From Riptortus pedestris (lineage: Eukaryota > Arthropoda > Insecta > Hemiptera > Alydidae), in the NCBI GenBank assembly GCA_019009955.1, contig CM032230.1:30558501-30622500 (forward strand): a stretch of DNA of 64,000 nucleotides. The letters run 5' to 3'. The notes under the pieces are model-generated. The model was not told the DNA's origin. It worked only from the letters and a program-made list of their open reading frames with translations, and searched no databases. A program made the translations under genes and the position numbers. Below are positions 34,195-45,516 of this stretch, one piece after another. The stretch's first letter is position 1, and each line of letters begins with the position of its first letter.

Positions 34195-34728
34195 AAGTGT
34201 ATAGCTGGTGGAGTATAATTTTAAATTTTGTTGTACACCACAAACTTAATTTGCATGTTAAATGTTTTGTGTAGGTATGAGAATATATTGTTAATGTGTG
34301 GGCTGCCTGCCGTCTATAGTTTTTGTAAGTCGTAGGGGAAGTCCTGGTGTTGTCGTTTTCGGCATTCTGTCAGTATATGTCTTATCGTCAAGGGAATGTT
34401 GCATGTTGAGCAAGTAGGTCTGTCAGTCTTTGTCATTAAGTGTGAGTGTGTTAGTTTAGTGTGGCCGATTCTAAGTCTCGAGAGAACTACTTCTTCTCTC
34501 CTAGAGGTTCTGAAACTTCATGGTCATATGCAAATAGTGTGTAGTTTGTTGTCAGTACTTGTGTTAGTCCAGTCGGTTTGCCATGTATCTAAGATGAGGT
34601 GTTTTGTTTGTCTTGAAATGTCTTCATGTTGTACATCTATTTGTGCATAATCACGTTTTCCAGCTGTTTTTTTGGCCTCTGAGTCCGCAGTGTCATTCAA
34701 TCCTAGGTTTTCGTGTCTTGGCAACCAG
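34195..34728 (-). pseudogene. LINE RNase H domain and C-terminus
   Basis: The minus strand reads LPRHENLGLNDTADSEAKK, the end of an RNase H domain (compare W.P.H.GI.GNE.AD..AK). Then comes RREEVVLSRLRIGHTKLTH, the conserved segment after RNase H in I/R1/Jockey-group LINEs, and RPTCSTCNIPLTIRHILTEC, the C-terminal Cys/His motif. A break separates the halves. The upstream polymerase is absent (5' truncation). The tail minisatellite follows. Confidence 0.8.
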
Positions 34729-34729
34729 T

Positions 34730-35456
34730 AGAATGTAGTGTGTTTATCTAGAATGGTAAGCTCATGTTATCTAAATTGGTAAGCTCAACTAATAAATAAA
34801 AATGTTCACGGGGTGGTGCGAAACCGAAAGATATGAAGAGATAAATTGAGAACTTATTTGAAATGTTGATGGAATTCAGTAATACATTTCAGCTCGAATT
34901 TTTATCTAAAACTTTGTTATTATATAAATTAGAAGAGAAAGTCGGGCTGAATAGATATGAAAATATTTGAATTTTCACCGCTGGCAACTCGAGTAAATTG
35001 GCACATTTTTTCCCGAGTAAAATATTCACACTAGTTTATGGGTTGCATTACTCGGAGAGACTCAAATGTATTATAATGTAAATTTCATGAAGGTGAAACG
35101 AAATGAATAATTCAAAACTTTTACTTTCGCCCTGAGTATATTAATAAATCATTACTATGTTAGTATATTGCTTTTATTAACAAGCAGATATTCATTACAA
35201 GCTTTTTTTTTTACTGTTTTTGTTTATGAAAAATGTAACTTCTTATAAAAATGGACATACTCAGACATTTAAACGTTGAATGTGTAATTATGAGCGATTT
35301 ATGGAGATACAATTTCCTTCAGAATTACATAATTTTTTTTTATCATACGTGTTTCACATATCACACACGAAAAAGTATTTATGTTCCAAATAGTAAGTAA
35401 TCCCAACATTGTGTTTACTTCGACATTTCTTAAGTTTTTAATATTAAGAAAGATAT
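34730..35456. other. AT-rich stretch, no gene seen
   Basis: Nothing is recognised. Confidence 0.5.
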
Positions 35457-35729
35457 AGTCCGACACGCAGGGTCTGCCTAAACTAAGCAGATTAACCAAC
35501 TACTGGTAAACACTGATCTTATCTCACCACATATTCTATGTTTATATGTTAATAACCGACGAGTAGAAGGGGAAGGGGGGAGGATTACTGAAGGCAAAAT
35601 ACAAGAAAGTTCGAATAACTCTCTTAATACTTGACTTACGGAATAATGCACAGAACAACAATTGTAAAGCATCAATAATTTAACAATATAGGATCTATAA
35701 AATTTTACGTTCCGACTCATAATAACGGA

Positions 35730-35796
<67 letters not shown>

Positions 35797-35925
35797 TATA
35801 TAATTTTCGAATCTCCCCTCTAAATCCACACCATACCATGCCCAATTTCAGGAAATAACAAATATGCTCTTTTGTATTGAATAAAACTCTTAAATATTGA
35901 CTATGGCATAAATCGAAAAACATTT
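35457..35925 (-). mobile_element. HINE-like element, divergent, with relocated microsatellite
   Basis: 3' end at 35457 (AGTCCGACACGCAGGGTCTG, CTAAACTAAGCAGATT). The core follows to ATAATAACGGATGATAT, where a TA tract (35732-35800) lies inside the CGGAGATATT motif, unlike other copies. The remainder (CAATTTCAGGAAATAACAAA) is diverged and the 5' end absent. Confidence 0.6.
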
Positions 35926-36059
35926 TCGAAAGAACGAACAGTCATAAGTGATGGCGTCATCACAAAACGTATACGCATGTATCTAGCTAAATAAAAGTTC
36001 AATTAACACCATATAGGAAATTTAACCTTGGAATGAACACTAAGGACACTAACAGAATG

Positions 36060-36560
36060 TTTTGAGATCCTCAGTCCAAACGCCGGACACACCCTGGCGA
36101 CCCTCCTCCGCCCCAAGGGTCTAAGCTACATCCAGACTCACTTTTCTGGATTTAGCTTCAAACCTTTCCAATCCCGAAGCTGCACTTCCAGCTGAGGCAA
36201 CATTGAGACCATGAACCGTGGATGCTACAAGGATCAAGCCAACCTGCATAAGCTAACACCGATACACTGGCGGTACCCCTAGAAGCCTCGATTACGTGGC
36301 CCATGATCATATTAAACAAGATCGGAGATAGAGGGCCACCCTTCCTTAAACAGCCAGGATCGCTTGACGACTAACCGAGTCAAATGCCTTCTCGACATCC
36401 AGAACTGCGAGTCATAAATCCCCTCCCCGGTCAACATTCGCCATCTCAGCGAGTGGCGGTTCATCTGACTCTTTACTCCTAGGGTTGGCTGTTCTTCAAA
36501 TATAACTTTGTACTCCGTTTTGGATCTAGCAAACCCTATGGCTTTAAGTGTTCTATTTGG
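36060..36560 (-). pseudogene. LINE reverse transcriptase palm remnant
   Basis: Two frames on the minus strand give RT motif A (LAVLDVEKAFDSVS, containing the first metal-binding Asp) and motif B (GGPLSPILFNMIMGH). At motif C, YADD has become YAGW by a small deletion, so the active site is lost. Later LNPEK/KSRKVSLDV residues mark the thumb side. ORF2's endonuclease and fingers are missing; the gap between this and ORF1 is under 300 bp. An R1/I-type LINE is most likely. Confidence 0.8.
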
Positions 36561-36610
36561 CATCGCTTTTGCCAGTCGTCAATTGAGCGCTCCAGTATAG
36601 CCTACACTTC

Positions 36611-38300
36611 TTAGTATGTCCATGCAAGAGCCAAAGCCAGGCGTTCCTCGGGATTCCATTTACCCTTGTTTGTTTCCTGGACTATAGTCTCATTTAACAT
36701 TCTGGGGATGGCAACTCTCTCATGTTTTACTCTTTCTGTCATAATTGTGAACCAACTGTCGCAGTATTCACACTTCTGTGATTGCCCATCATTGGCCATA
36801 GTCAGTACTATTTACCATCGCATGATAGGCCCCCAAATAAGCCGGACACGTTGGGCTTCTTATGTCATGATGGAGTGTTTTGCTAAAACCCCTGCAGGCA
36901 GGACCAACTCCCTGATTACTCTCCAGCGAACACTCCCCAGGTGCACGCCCTTCCTCACCACAGCGGTCACATACTTTCTTCTGGCGGCAGCGGGCAGTAC
37001 ATGCCCATAAAGTTGGAATCTATAGCACCTTGAAATGTACACACAATCCTCCATGCGACACCTTTCCCAGTCTAAGTTCACACCACACTTCGCAAGTAGA
37101 GCCTTGATCAGGCGAGGCTTCGATTATCCAGTGAACCAAAGGTTTATCCTTCTTCCCTGTTTTATACAGTGGGGTACACATTTTCTTTTTCTCCATTAGA
37201 GACATCCCTAGAAATTCATTCTCCTCCGCAAGATGAGTTATTATATCATCGTCGGTCTTACCCCTGGGAATTCCAAAAATTATCAGCCTTCTTACTGGCT
37301 GGCTCATCAGCCTTTAATCCTAGATCTTTCAAAACAGGATCATCACGAATCTTATTGGTTACCTCAGAGTTGGGAGTAACTATGACCACCTTATTATCGT
37401 TCCTTTTTCTAAGACCTACCACTTCCCAACCACGGTCACGGGGAGTTACACCCTCCTTAAGTTTACCACAAACTTCCTCAGCCGAAGATATTTTTGAGCC
37501 AATATCAGAGGCCACCACAACCCTGCTCACTCTGTCCAAAATAATAAGAATATAAGGGTTTCTTAGAAACTGATCTTGGCTTGGGCACTGGAGGAACCGG
37601 CTGGCCGCGGCTCCATCACCGAAGTGGCCTCAGGGGTCTGAGTACCGTCCTCACAGACCCTGCTCGTTATCGCTGTGACCGCCACCTCCAGCGCTACAAG
37701 CCTGTTTCTCAGTGCGTCATTATCTGCCCTTAATCTAACAACCTCATTTCTCATTTTGGTAATATAGTGTTATATAGAGTTATACTCTCCCTAAATAATC
37801 ACACAGTGCCGACTTTTCCTGAGCTGAGATCATTTTATCCCTCTGAATCAATTCCCTCATCTGATGAAACAGACTGCCAAGACTGGAAACTACCTCGACT
37901 AAATCAAGGTCAACATCTCCCCCAAATCCTGCAAATACCTCGTTCTTTAAACATTCCACCAGCTTCCCGTAACTTTCTGCCGACAGACAGGCAGTATGAG
38001 AAATCTCCTCATATGGGTTTACAATATTCACTCATTGACTAACAATAAAAATAAATAAAACATAAAAAATGTGGTGAAACAGGAAAAACAAGAGTTGGAG
38101 GACCAAGAAATATGCTAATCTCACACATTCTACCAACCAGCTCTAAAGATAATCACTATCAAGAGCAGTAAGTTAATCCTACAAGAGGGATTAGCCTAAC
38201 TGAAGAGGGATTATGTGCCCCGAATCGCGATATAGCATTAGCCAGCTACCTTTCGAATTTCCGGCCGTTCCTCCAGCTCAGCGGTGATCAGATTTCACAA
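36611..38300 (-). pseudogene. LINE ORF1 (gag-like) remnant and 5' leader
   Basis: From about 38031 the minus strand reads MNIVNPYEEISHTACLSAES. Then comes a coiled-coil-like heptad stretch (VVRLRADNDALRNRLVALE, 37754-37563), the R1/I-type ORF1 middle domain (VVVASDIGSKISSAEEVC...VVGLRKRN, 37539-37258), and a broken zinc-knuckle region (RCYRFQLYGHV at about 37040, where the family has CY.C...GH). Four frame breaks separate the pieces. ORF1 binds RNA in living elements. 38040-38300 probably holds the 5' UTR. Confidence 0.7.
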
Positions 38301-38489
38301 ATAAAACCTGTATTCCAAAAAACAGCAACATATTTTTTAAAAAAAAAAATCCACGTGGCCGTTAAAGCCCTACACAAATTACGACTTGTGCCCCTCTACG
38401 TCACTCCAAGAAAATAAGACTGAGTCAATAGATAGACGATATTACAAAACTGCACTGTACCGAAAACTAGCTCATATCAATTTGTAGAA

Positions 38490-39269
38490 CCAAAGTTATA
38501 ACACAAAAATTGGTGTGTGGCGAGGAGACGATGTCCAATCTATAGCAGCCGTGCATGAACTCGATTTAATCTTATTGCGAATTTGATGTTCAATTGATAT
38601 TTTCTGTATCATGAATATTAAACAAGATATATATTTTATTTAGTTTTTGACTTTCAGTAAATCCCCACTCCTCTCATGTCATGAAACAATAAGGTTTTAT
38701 ATCATGAACCACTTCATTCCAAGGTAAAATTCCTAATATGATTTCCATTGAACTTTTATTTTGTGAGATATTTTCAGATATGTATCAATTAAGAGTTTTC
38801 GATCTCTACTCGAAAATGTTTATTTTATCTAAATCATAATCCATATTTAATCGTTTCAGTCAACACTAAAGATGGTATTGGCTATTGGCTGAAATCAGGG
38901 GTGGAATTATGTAAACGCTCATAGGTTATGACGTTATGAGAGAGGGTTGGAATTCGAAAAATCAAAATACAGGTATTTCCGTTATTAAAAGTCTTATCGT
39001 AAAATGTTTTACAACCAATCTTGTTAAGCTAATGATGCATTACAATTGTTTTGGTTCTTCTGGCATTCTTTCGTTACTCAAGTCTTAAACGAGTTATTCA
39101 CGCTTTCTTTCTTTCAGCATTCAGTCACCCCCTCCACCCAACCTTATAGTAATCGTGTTTTTGTACATAGAAATAGAGAACATGTGGTGAGAGGAGATCA
39201 CAAGTGTGTTACTCCAGCATGTGAAAAATTTGCTTAGTTTACGCAGCCTGGTTGCGTTGTTTGGACTTT
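38490..39269 (+). mobile_element. HINE-like element, old subfamily
   Basis: Diverged core (GTTTATTTTATCTAAATC, TATTGGCTGAAATC) and a clear 3' end: CATGTGAAAAATTTGCTTAG, TTTACGCAGCCTGGTTGCGT and GGACTT. Here the hairpin loop is changed. The next HINE begins directly at its T. Confidence 0.6.
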
Positions 39270-39388
39270 TAGCAGATTTCCCTTAAGGGAAATCAGCTAT
39301 TGAGGTCGTACTCATGACGCGATTTTCGAAAAATTTCTTCAAATGTCCATCGATCCTACCCAGGAGATGACTAAAATGAGGTCCGTTC

Positions 39389-39435
<47 letters not shown>

Positions 39436-40050
39436 TGTCTGTTAACGCTCTAGCGGTCGAATTTTTGGTTTGATCGTTACTAAACTCTATTTTTAACCGT
39501 TTTATGTAAAAAGACAGATCAAGTTCGTTAATGGCTGAAATCGAACTAGAGGGAGGGGGTGGGGGAATTGTATAGAACCAATCTTATTGCAAATTAAATT
39601 TGCTATAAATATTGTTATATACATTTATTCTCTATCTTGAATATTAACGAAGATATTTGCATTTTTATGGAGTCTGTGGTCGGGTATAGTTCCGATTAGG
39701 TCGTCCATTTCCGTCGGCTCAGGTGGGAGGTTTCTTCTAACCTTACCTGTCGTTCCTAACCTTACCTTACCTTCGTTACTTTGTGAGATTTATGCAAATA
39801 CTTTCTGTTCATCTGCCCCCTCCCCTTCTTTAGTTCTTGGACTACTAAAATTTGAGTTATTAAAATATAAATTATTATTCCAATTCAGAAGCCGTTTCAG
39901 TTGGGAATTTATTTTAATTAACTGAAAGATTTCTCATTACCGTTTGTATTTAATGACGGTGGTGTTGTGTTACCAGTATGCAGATTTCTCTATTGTAAAA
40001 CTTCACATGGGAAATCTGCTTAGTTTACGCAGCCCCTGCGTGACGGACTT
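39270..40050 (+). mobile_element. HINE-like element in tandem array
   Basis: Starts TAGCAGATTTCCCTTAAGGG at the end of the previous HINE; (TA)n at 39397-39432. The core includes a GGTCG...TTACCTG insertion relative to 60157. The 3' end is GGGAAATCTGCTTAG, ACGCAG CCC CTGCGT, GACGGACTT at 40050. Confidence 0.8.
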
Positions 40051-40374
40051 CTTGTACATAGAAATAGAGAATATCTGGTGACAGGAGATCACAAGTGTGT
40101 TACTCCTGCACGTGAAAAATTTACTTAGTTTACGCAGCCTGGTTGCGTGGTTGGTCCAATCTTATTGCAAATTAAATTTGCTATAAATATTGTTATATAC
40201 ATTTATTCTCTATCTTGAATATTAACCGAGATATTTGCATTTTTATTAACGGATGAGAGTGACGTTCCCGTCAAAAGCTAGTTCGGCCGTTTAATGACTG
40301 CTCGTGAAATTTCTCTATTGTAAAACTTCACATGGGAAATCTGCTTAGTTTACGCAGCCCCTGCGTGACGGACT
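40051..40374 (+). mobile_element. Tandem partial duplication of HINE 3' ends
   Basis: 40051-40155 repeats the old HINE 3' end of 39160-39263 (TTGTACATAGAAATAGAGAA...GCCTGGTTGCGT). Then 40156-40374 repeats the right half of 39270-40050 (CCAATCTTATTGCAAATTAA to GACGGACTT). The array is thus old-end/new-element/old-end/new-right-half. Confidence 0.75.
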
Positions 40375-40911
40375 TCTTTTTTTTCTTTCAAGAGAACATG
40401 TTTGATTCAATTTATTAATTACAATTTTATTTATTACCACGAACCCTTCTTTTTATTACCCGAATTCTTTTTATTTTCATACAGTCCACTTTATTTTTCT
40501 ACCACTTGGTCTGTCTGTTGTGTAACCAAAAAAATGGTATTCAGAAAATACAAAAAGGATTTTTCTAAACATCGAGTTGTTTAGTATATTCCATCATGAA
40601 TGAATACTTTATAAGTGCCAGGCAGACTAGTTAAATTTCATGTTTATAACTAATACAACTAATTGCCAATATCCGATGTTCCCTTTATTTCCTAAACCCT
40701 AATAAATAATAATATGGCCAAATTGGCGAGCATGAATTATGTAATATAATTATGTTTCGTTGGAGCTGTATAGCATGAATGAAATATACGTTCATTATCT
40801 TACCATAAGCCGTACAGATATCTTTGTGAGATTCTGTTTCTCATGCCACTGAGCTTGCACAAAAGCAAGGGTTGTTCGCTCATTACTCGGTTGTTAACCT
40901 AGGAAATACAA
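40375..40911. other. AT-rich stretch, no gene seen
   Basis: A 60-codon plus-strand frame has no motif. Confidence 0.5.
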
Positions 40912-41457
40912 AAGTCCGTCAAGCAACTGTTAACTAAACAGATTTCCCACGTGCGCCACGTATTTGCATTTATCTCAAAACTAAAAAGTTCAATGAGAAC
41001 AATATTTGACATTTATGCTTCAAATAAAGTGCTTCATAACATAATAGAATATTGTCAATATGAGATGAGTAGGAGTGGGGCTTTACTGAAGACCGAAAAC
41101 TAAAAAAATGCAAATATCTCAGTTAATAATCAAGATAGTGAAAAAATTTACATTACAACATTTATAGAACATTACATTTGCAATAAGATTCATTATATAC
41201 AATGTTTCGATCCGACGCATAATAACGGAGATATTAAGAATTTTCGAAATTTTCCTCCTCTAAACCCCCCCTTCCCATTGTACGATTTCAGCCATTAACA
41301 AATTTGATCTTTCTTTTTTGTAAAATACGACTAAATATCGAGTTTCATAATGATTAAACAATAATTGCGACCGCTAGAGTGGTAACAGACAAATATATAT
41401 GTATGAGTTTGATAACGATAAGACAAAAATTATATAATTTTAATTGCGGTAACAGAC

Positions 41458-41508
<51 letters not shown>

Positions 41509-41619
41509 GTTTTTAAAGGACCTCATTTTCGTCATCTCCTGGATAGGTTAAGAAAAATTTCGAAAATCGCGTCGTGAGTACTACCTCAATAGCTGATTTC
41601 CCATAAAGGAAATCTGCTA
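40912..41619 (-). mobile_element. HINE-like element
   Basis: 3' end AAGTCCGTCAAGC at 40912 with the hairpin lost, CAGATTTCCCACGTGCGCCA, core, (TA)n at 41460-41503 flanked by a small duplication of the ATAACGAT..GACAAAAATT segment, left arm, and 5' end CCATAAAGGAAATCTGCTA at 41619. Confidence 0.75.
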
Positions 41620-42001
41620 ATATGATTAGCCTAGGGATTGAAAGGTGATCAACGAAATGTTTTGTAACATACGATATCTCCACTCCAATACATGGGGTCG
41701 TAAAACGTCATACAACATAATTTATAGATATTTTTGCGTTAGTTAAAATGCCAATAGTTGTCACCACATGATATTTTTGTACTCCTAAAAAAAAAAAAAA
41801 AATTGTTGGTTGCACTTCAATTAAAATTATTTCATAGGGAAGTGAAACAAGTGGTTTAAATAGATAATAAAAATGTTATACATTTACAGATCTTTTTATG
41901 ATAAAAAAAAAAAAAATCAATTCAAAATTATCCTAACTCCTAATAAGTGAAATAACAGTAATACACATATTTATTTTTAGCTGGTGGTGAGGGTGATGAA
42001 T
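41620..42001. other. AT-rich spacer
   Basis: No gene is seen. AAATAACAGTAA at 41950-41961 recurs immediately after the palindrome (42113-42124). Confidence 0.5.
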
Positions 42002-42112
42002 GGTTAATCACAAAACTTTGTTATGGCTCCTCACAATTTTATTTCTTATAAGCGCTGAGCGCTTATAAGAAATAAAATTGTGAGGAGCCATAAAAAAGTT
42101 TTGTGATTAACC
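42002..42112. repeat. Near-perfect 111-bp palindrome
   Basis: Left arm 42002-42056 and right arm 42058-42112 are 55-bp inverse copies with one mismatch and a 1-nt centre (AGCGCT G AGCGCT). The palindrome is unrelated to the repeat families here. Such a structure could extrude as a cruciform. Confidence 0.95.
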
Positions 42113-42349
42113 AAATAACAGTAAATTGCAATATTTTATTTTCGCCCAACCCTAGTGCACCCCTCTCATCTTAGACGATGTAAATATAAGAGAGAAGATG
42201 CACAGCCAAATCTTCGAGCAATTCTAAACAAGAATGGTCAAAATTCTAACCAAAGCCTCTGTTCAAGGCCTTTATTGAATTACGTGCGAAAAACATATAA
42301 ATGTCGTGTAGCCAAACAAAATGGGTTGAGGGTAAGTTAGTACGAATAA

Positions 42350-42745
42350 TTCCCTTGAAATATGAAAAGGAACGAATTTTTCAAAAATCGTCTTTACAAA
42401 ATGGTCCTTATACAAAACTCTTGCCCCTGAAATAGTTAGGGCAAAACGTGAAGACCTACCCGACTCTTTTGTGTACATATAGTGTCCTTGTGCGAGACAA
42501 ATTCCACTTTATAATGTGATACAAATGCCATTTTATAAGGAGTTTTATTAGGAAATTAACCGTAATTCAAGTGGGGCGTCACGTTAGTATGATTAAATGA
42601 GTTCACTAGAGATTCTACTTATTTGTTCTACTTCCAATTCGTGAAAGCATTTTATCGATATAAAGACCTTCAAGCAGGAAATAAAATAACAGAATTTCCG
42701 CACTTAGTAATGACAAACAGGTGAGATATTCTCCCTCTTCATTTT
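42350..42745. repeat. Long inverted repeat, left arm
   Basis: Matches 45120-45505 in reverse at high identity (for example CAAGCAGGAAATAAAATAAC, TTTCCGCACTTAGTAATGAC). It carries a small extra duplication (TTATTTGTTCTACTT) near 42620. Open frames on either strand are short and unrecognised. Confidence 0.8.
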
Positions 42746-42787
42746 CTCTACTTCTCAATGAGGCGTTTATGATGGGTATTAGAAATG

Positions 42788-43153
42788 AAATCATATTATA
42801 TTAACAAAAGTTACTCTAAATTACAAAATAAACAACATTTGTTATGTTCATATTTGCTGAAAAAGCAATAGGAAACGAAATATCGCTATTTTTAATTTCA
42901 GGCTTCCCTTATAACCCCCACTCTTGTTCGTCCCAGAGAAAATTAATATAGCCTAAAGTCTAAGTTGGGTTAGTAATAATATACATATCAAGTTAATAAA
43001 ATTCGGTTCAGCCGTTTATGCGTGAAAAGGCAACAAACAAACAGACATAAACGAAAGAAAAAAGAAAAAAAATGCAGTTATGGTGTCTATGACATGAAAC
43101 GAAAAGTTATCGTGAAATTTCGCGAAAAAAATCAATGTACAGACAGAGGTTAC

Positions 43154-43157
<4 letters not shown>
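42788..43157 (-). mobile_element. Helitron, 5' part
   Basis: Reverse orientation: one monomer (CATTTGTTATGTTCATATTT) and the 5' leader (CAATGTACAGACAGAGGTTA). The TA-rich 5' end (43158-43225) is shared with the next Helitron. The 3' end is missing. Confidence 0.65.
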
Positions 43158-43202
<45 letters not shown>

Positions 43203-43225
43203 TATATATATAGATATAGATATAA

Positions 43226-44533
43226 CTAGCTCAGATACCCGGCTTCGCCCGGGAATTGATTTGAGGCTGAATGGTGATGGTATTTTTTGGCAAGGCTTTA
43301 CTTTACACAATATTTTGACATTTACCCGTCCCAGTGTTTAGGGTTAATACCCGTCGTTTCTGTGGATTTGTTAAAATTTAAAATTAATTTTTTATGTAAG
43401 ACTTCACTGTCCTCCATATTGTCATATTTCCCGTGTCCTGTGCTTCATGCATAGATTTGAATTATTAAGGACAAAATATTAACATACATTTGAATTAATT
43501 TTTCCAGGTGTGGTACCTGGTAGTTCATATTAAAAAGAATTGTTGAGCAAATGTCTCTAAATAACAAATTAAACAACTTTTGTTACGTGTATATTTACCG
43601 AAACCCCAATAGGAAACGAAATATCACTTGTTTTAATTTCATGCTTCCCTTATAACCCCCACTCCTGCCCGACCCTAGAAATGTTAGTATAGCTTATTAT
43701 AATGAAGGCGTTAGTACTAATTCAAATACCGAGTTTGGTTTAATTCGGTTGAGTCTTTAGTGCCAAATAAAATTGTGGACTCCCGCTTTAGTTTATAGCG
43801 TATATCTCATTTATGGTTCCGTATACGGCAAAAGTGCAAATAACAAAAATTACTCTAAATAACAACATAAACAACTTTTGTTATGTGCATATTTGCTGAA
43901 AAAGCAATAGGAAACTTAATATTGCTATTTTTAATTTCAGGCCTTCCATTTAACCCCCACTCCTGCCCGTCCCTAGAAATGTTAGTATGGCTTATTATAA
44001 GGAAGGCATTAGTACTAATTCACATACCGAGTTTGGCTTAGTTCGGTTGAGTCTTTTGTGCCAAATAAAATTGAGGACTCCCGCTATAGTTTTTAGCTTA
44101 TAACTCATTTATACTTCCGTATACGGCAAAAGTGCATATAACAACAGTTACTCTAAATTACAAAATAAACAACTTTTGTTATGGCCATATTGGCTGAAAA
44201 AGCAATAGGAAACGAAATATCGCTATTTTTAATTTCATGCCTCCCTTATAACCCCCACTCCTGTTCGTCTTAGAGAATATTAATATAGCCTAAAGTCTAA
44301 GTTGGGCTAGTAGTAATATACATACCAAGTTTCATAAAATTCGGTTCAGCCGTTTATGCGTGAAAAGGTAACAAACAAACAAACAAACAAACAAACAAAC
44401 AAACAAACAAACATACACGAAAGAAACAAAATGCAGTTATGGTGTCTATGACATGTGAAACGAAAAGTTATCGGGAAATTTCGCGAAAAAAATCAATGTA
44501 CAGACAGAGGTTACAATTTTATATATATATAGA
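43226..44533 (-). mobile_element. Non-autonomous Helitron, both ends intact
   Basis: On the minus strand it begins TCTATATATATATAAAATTG at 44533, after an A, and ends at 43226 with the hairpin CCCGGGCGAAGCCGGG, TATCTGAG and CTAG, followed by T. It contains three monomers with landmarks near 43568, 43866 and 44165 (about 298-bp period) and an expanded (CAAA)n tract at about 44372-44412. It inserted in the TA-rich 5' end of the Helitron at 42788, making a head-to-tail pair. Confidence 0.85.
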
Positions 44534-44574
44534 TATATGAACTAGAAAGTTGAGCAGCTAGAGCGTAGGTAAAA

Positions 44575-44915
44575 CTTGTCATAAGTAAAAAGCTTCAATT
44601 ACCTCGGAGCTACCGGTAACCTCTATGAACGGTTAGTTTACTGAAATCGACCAAGGGATTGATAGTGTCATCCGCGCTTTCTTCTCAAGTCTTCTTAGAT
44701 CTAGGAAAGTCTCAAGAGCCTTGAAACGGAGGGTCTATAACTCCATTATCAAGCCTGTACTTATCTATGGGTGCAAGATATGGGCGTTGACGGGTAGGAT
44801 GGATACAAAAGGTTGAAAGGTTTGAGCACCCGGTTCTTCGAGTCAGAATAGGCCCAAAGTGGGATGGTGCCTTAAGACTCTGGAGAAGGTAGACTATAGT
44901 TCTTCTCAGTACATG
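44575..44915 (+). pseudogene. LINE reverse transcriptase C-terminal remnant
   Basis: Three frames in order give FNYLGATGN, then EIDQGIDSVIRAFFS...VYNSIIKPVLIYGCKIW, then VERFEHPVLRVRIG. These match the post-palm region of RTE/CR1-like LINEs (YLG....., RI..A...F, LY...I.P.LLYG.E.W, FE...LR.I). Two frameshifts and a stop kill it. The likely continuation is at 46065. Confidence 0.75.
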
Positions 44916-45119
44916 CAATACAACACTTCTTCTTAAATGGTTAATTTACTTAAATAACAAATCTATTTTATTTGTTATGTCTCTTATAATGACAGGGTTA
45001 TTTTTTATTATTATTATTTTTTTTTATGCAGTCTTTAATGAACCCTCAATTTTGTGCGTGATTAAGCTTAAATTAAGTCAATATGATTGAATATCTAATA
45101 CCCAGCAGAAATGCTAATT

Positions 45120-45505
45120 TGAGAAAAGAAGGGGGAGAATATCTCTCCTGTTCGTCATTACTAAGTGCGGAAATTCTGTTATTTTATTTCCTGCTTGAAG
45201 GTCTTTATATCGATAAAATGCTTTCACGAATTGGAAGTAGAACCTCTAGTGTACTCATTTAATCATACTATCGCGAAGCCCCACTTGAATTACAGCTAAT
45301 TTAATAATAAAACTCCTTATAAAATGGCATTTGAATCACATTCTAAAGTTGAATTTGTCTCGCACAAGGACACATATGTACATAAAGGGGTCTTCACCTT
45401 TTTCCCTAACTATTTCAGAAGCAAAAGCTTTGTATATGGATCATTTTGTAAAGAAGAATTTTGAGAAATTTATTCGTTTTCAGACTTCGAGAACCTTCAA
45501 GGTGA
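45120..45505. repeat. Long inverted repeat, right arm
   Basis: Inverse of 42350-42745; the pair encloses about 2.4 kb. The plus-strand frame at 45331-45516 (HTYVHKGV-like; LTISEAKALYMDHFVKKNFEK) has no recognised domain. Confidence 0.8.
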
Positions 45506-45516
45506 GTATATCATAA

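Noticed and set aside
42002..42112. Palindrome as a transcription terminator
   Set aside because: Eukaryotic context, no adjacent gene, and arms far longer than any terminator hairpin.
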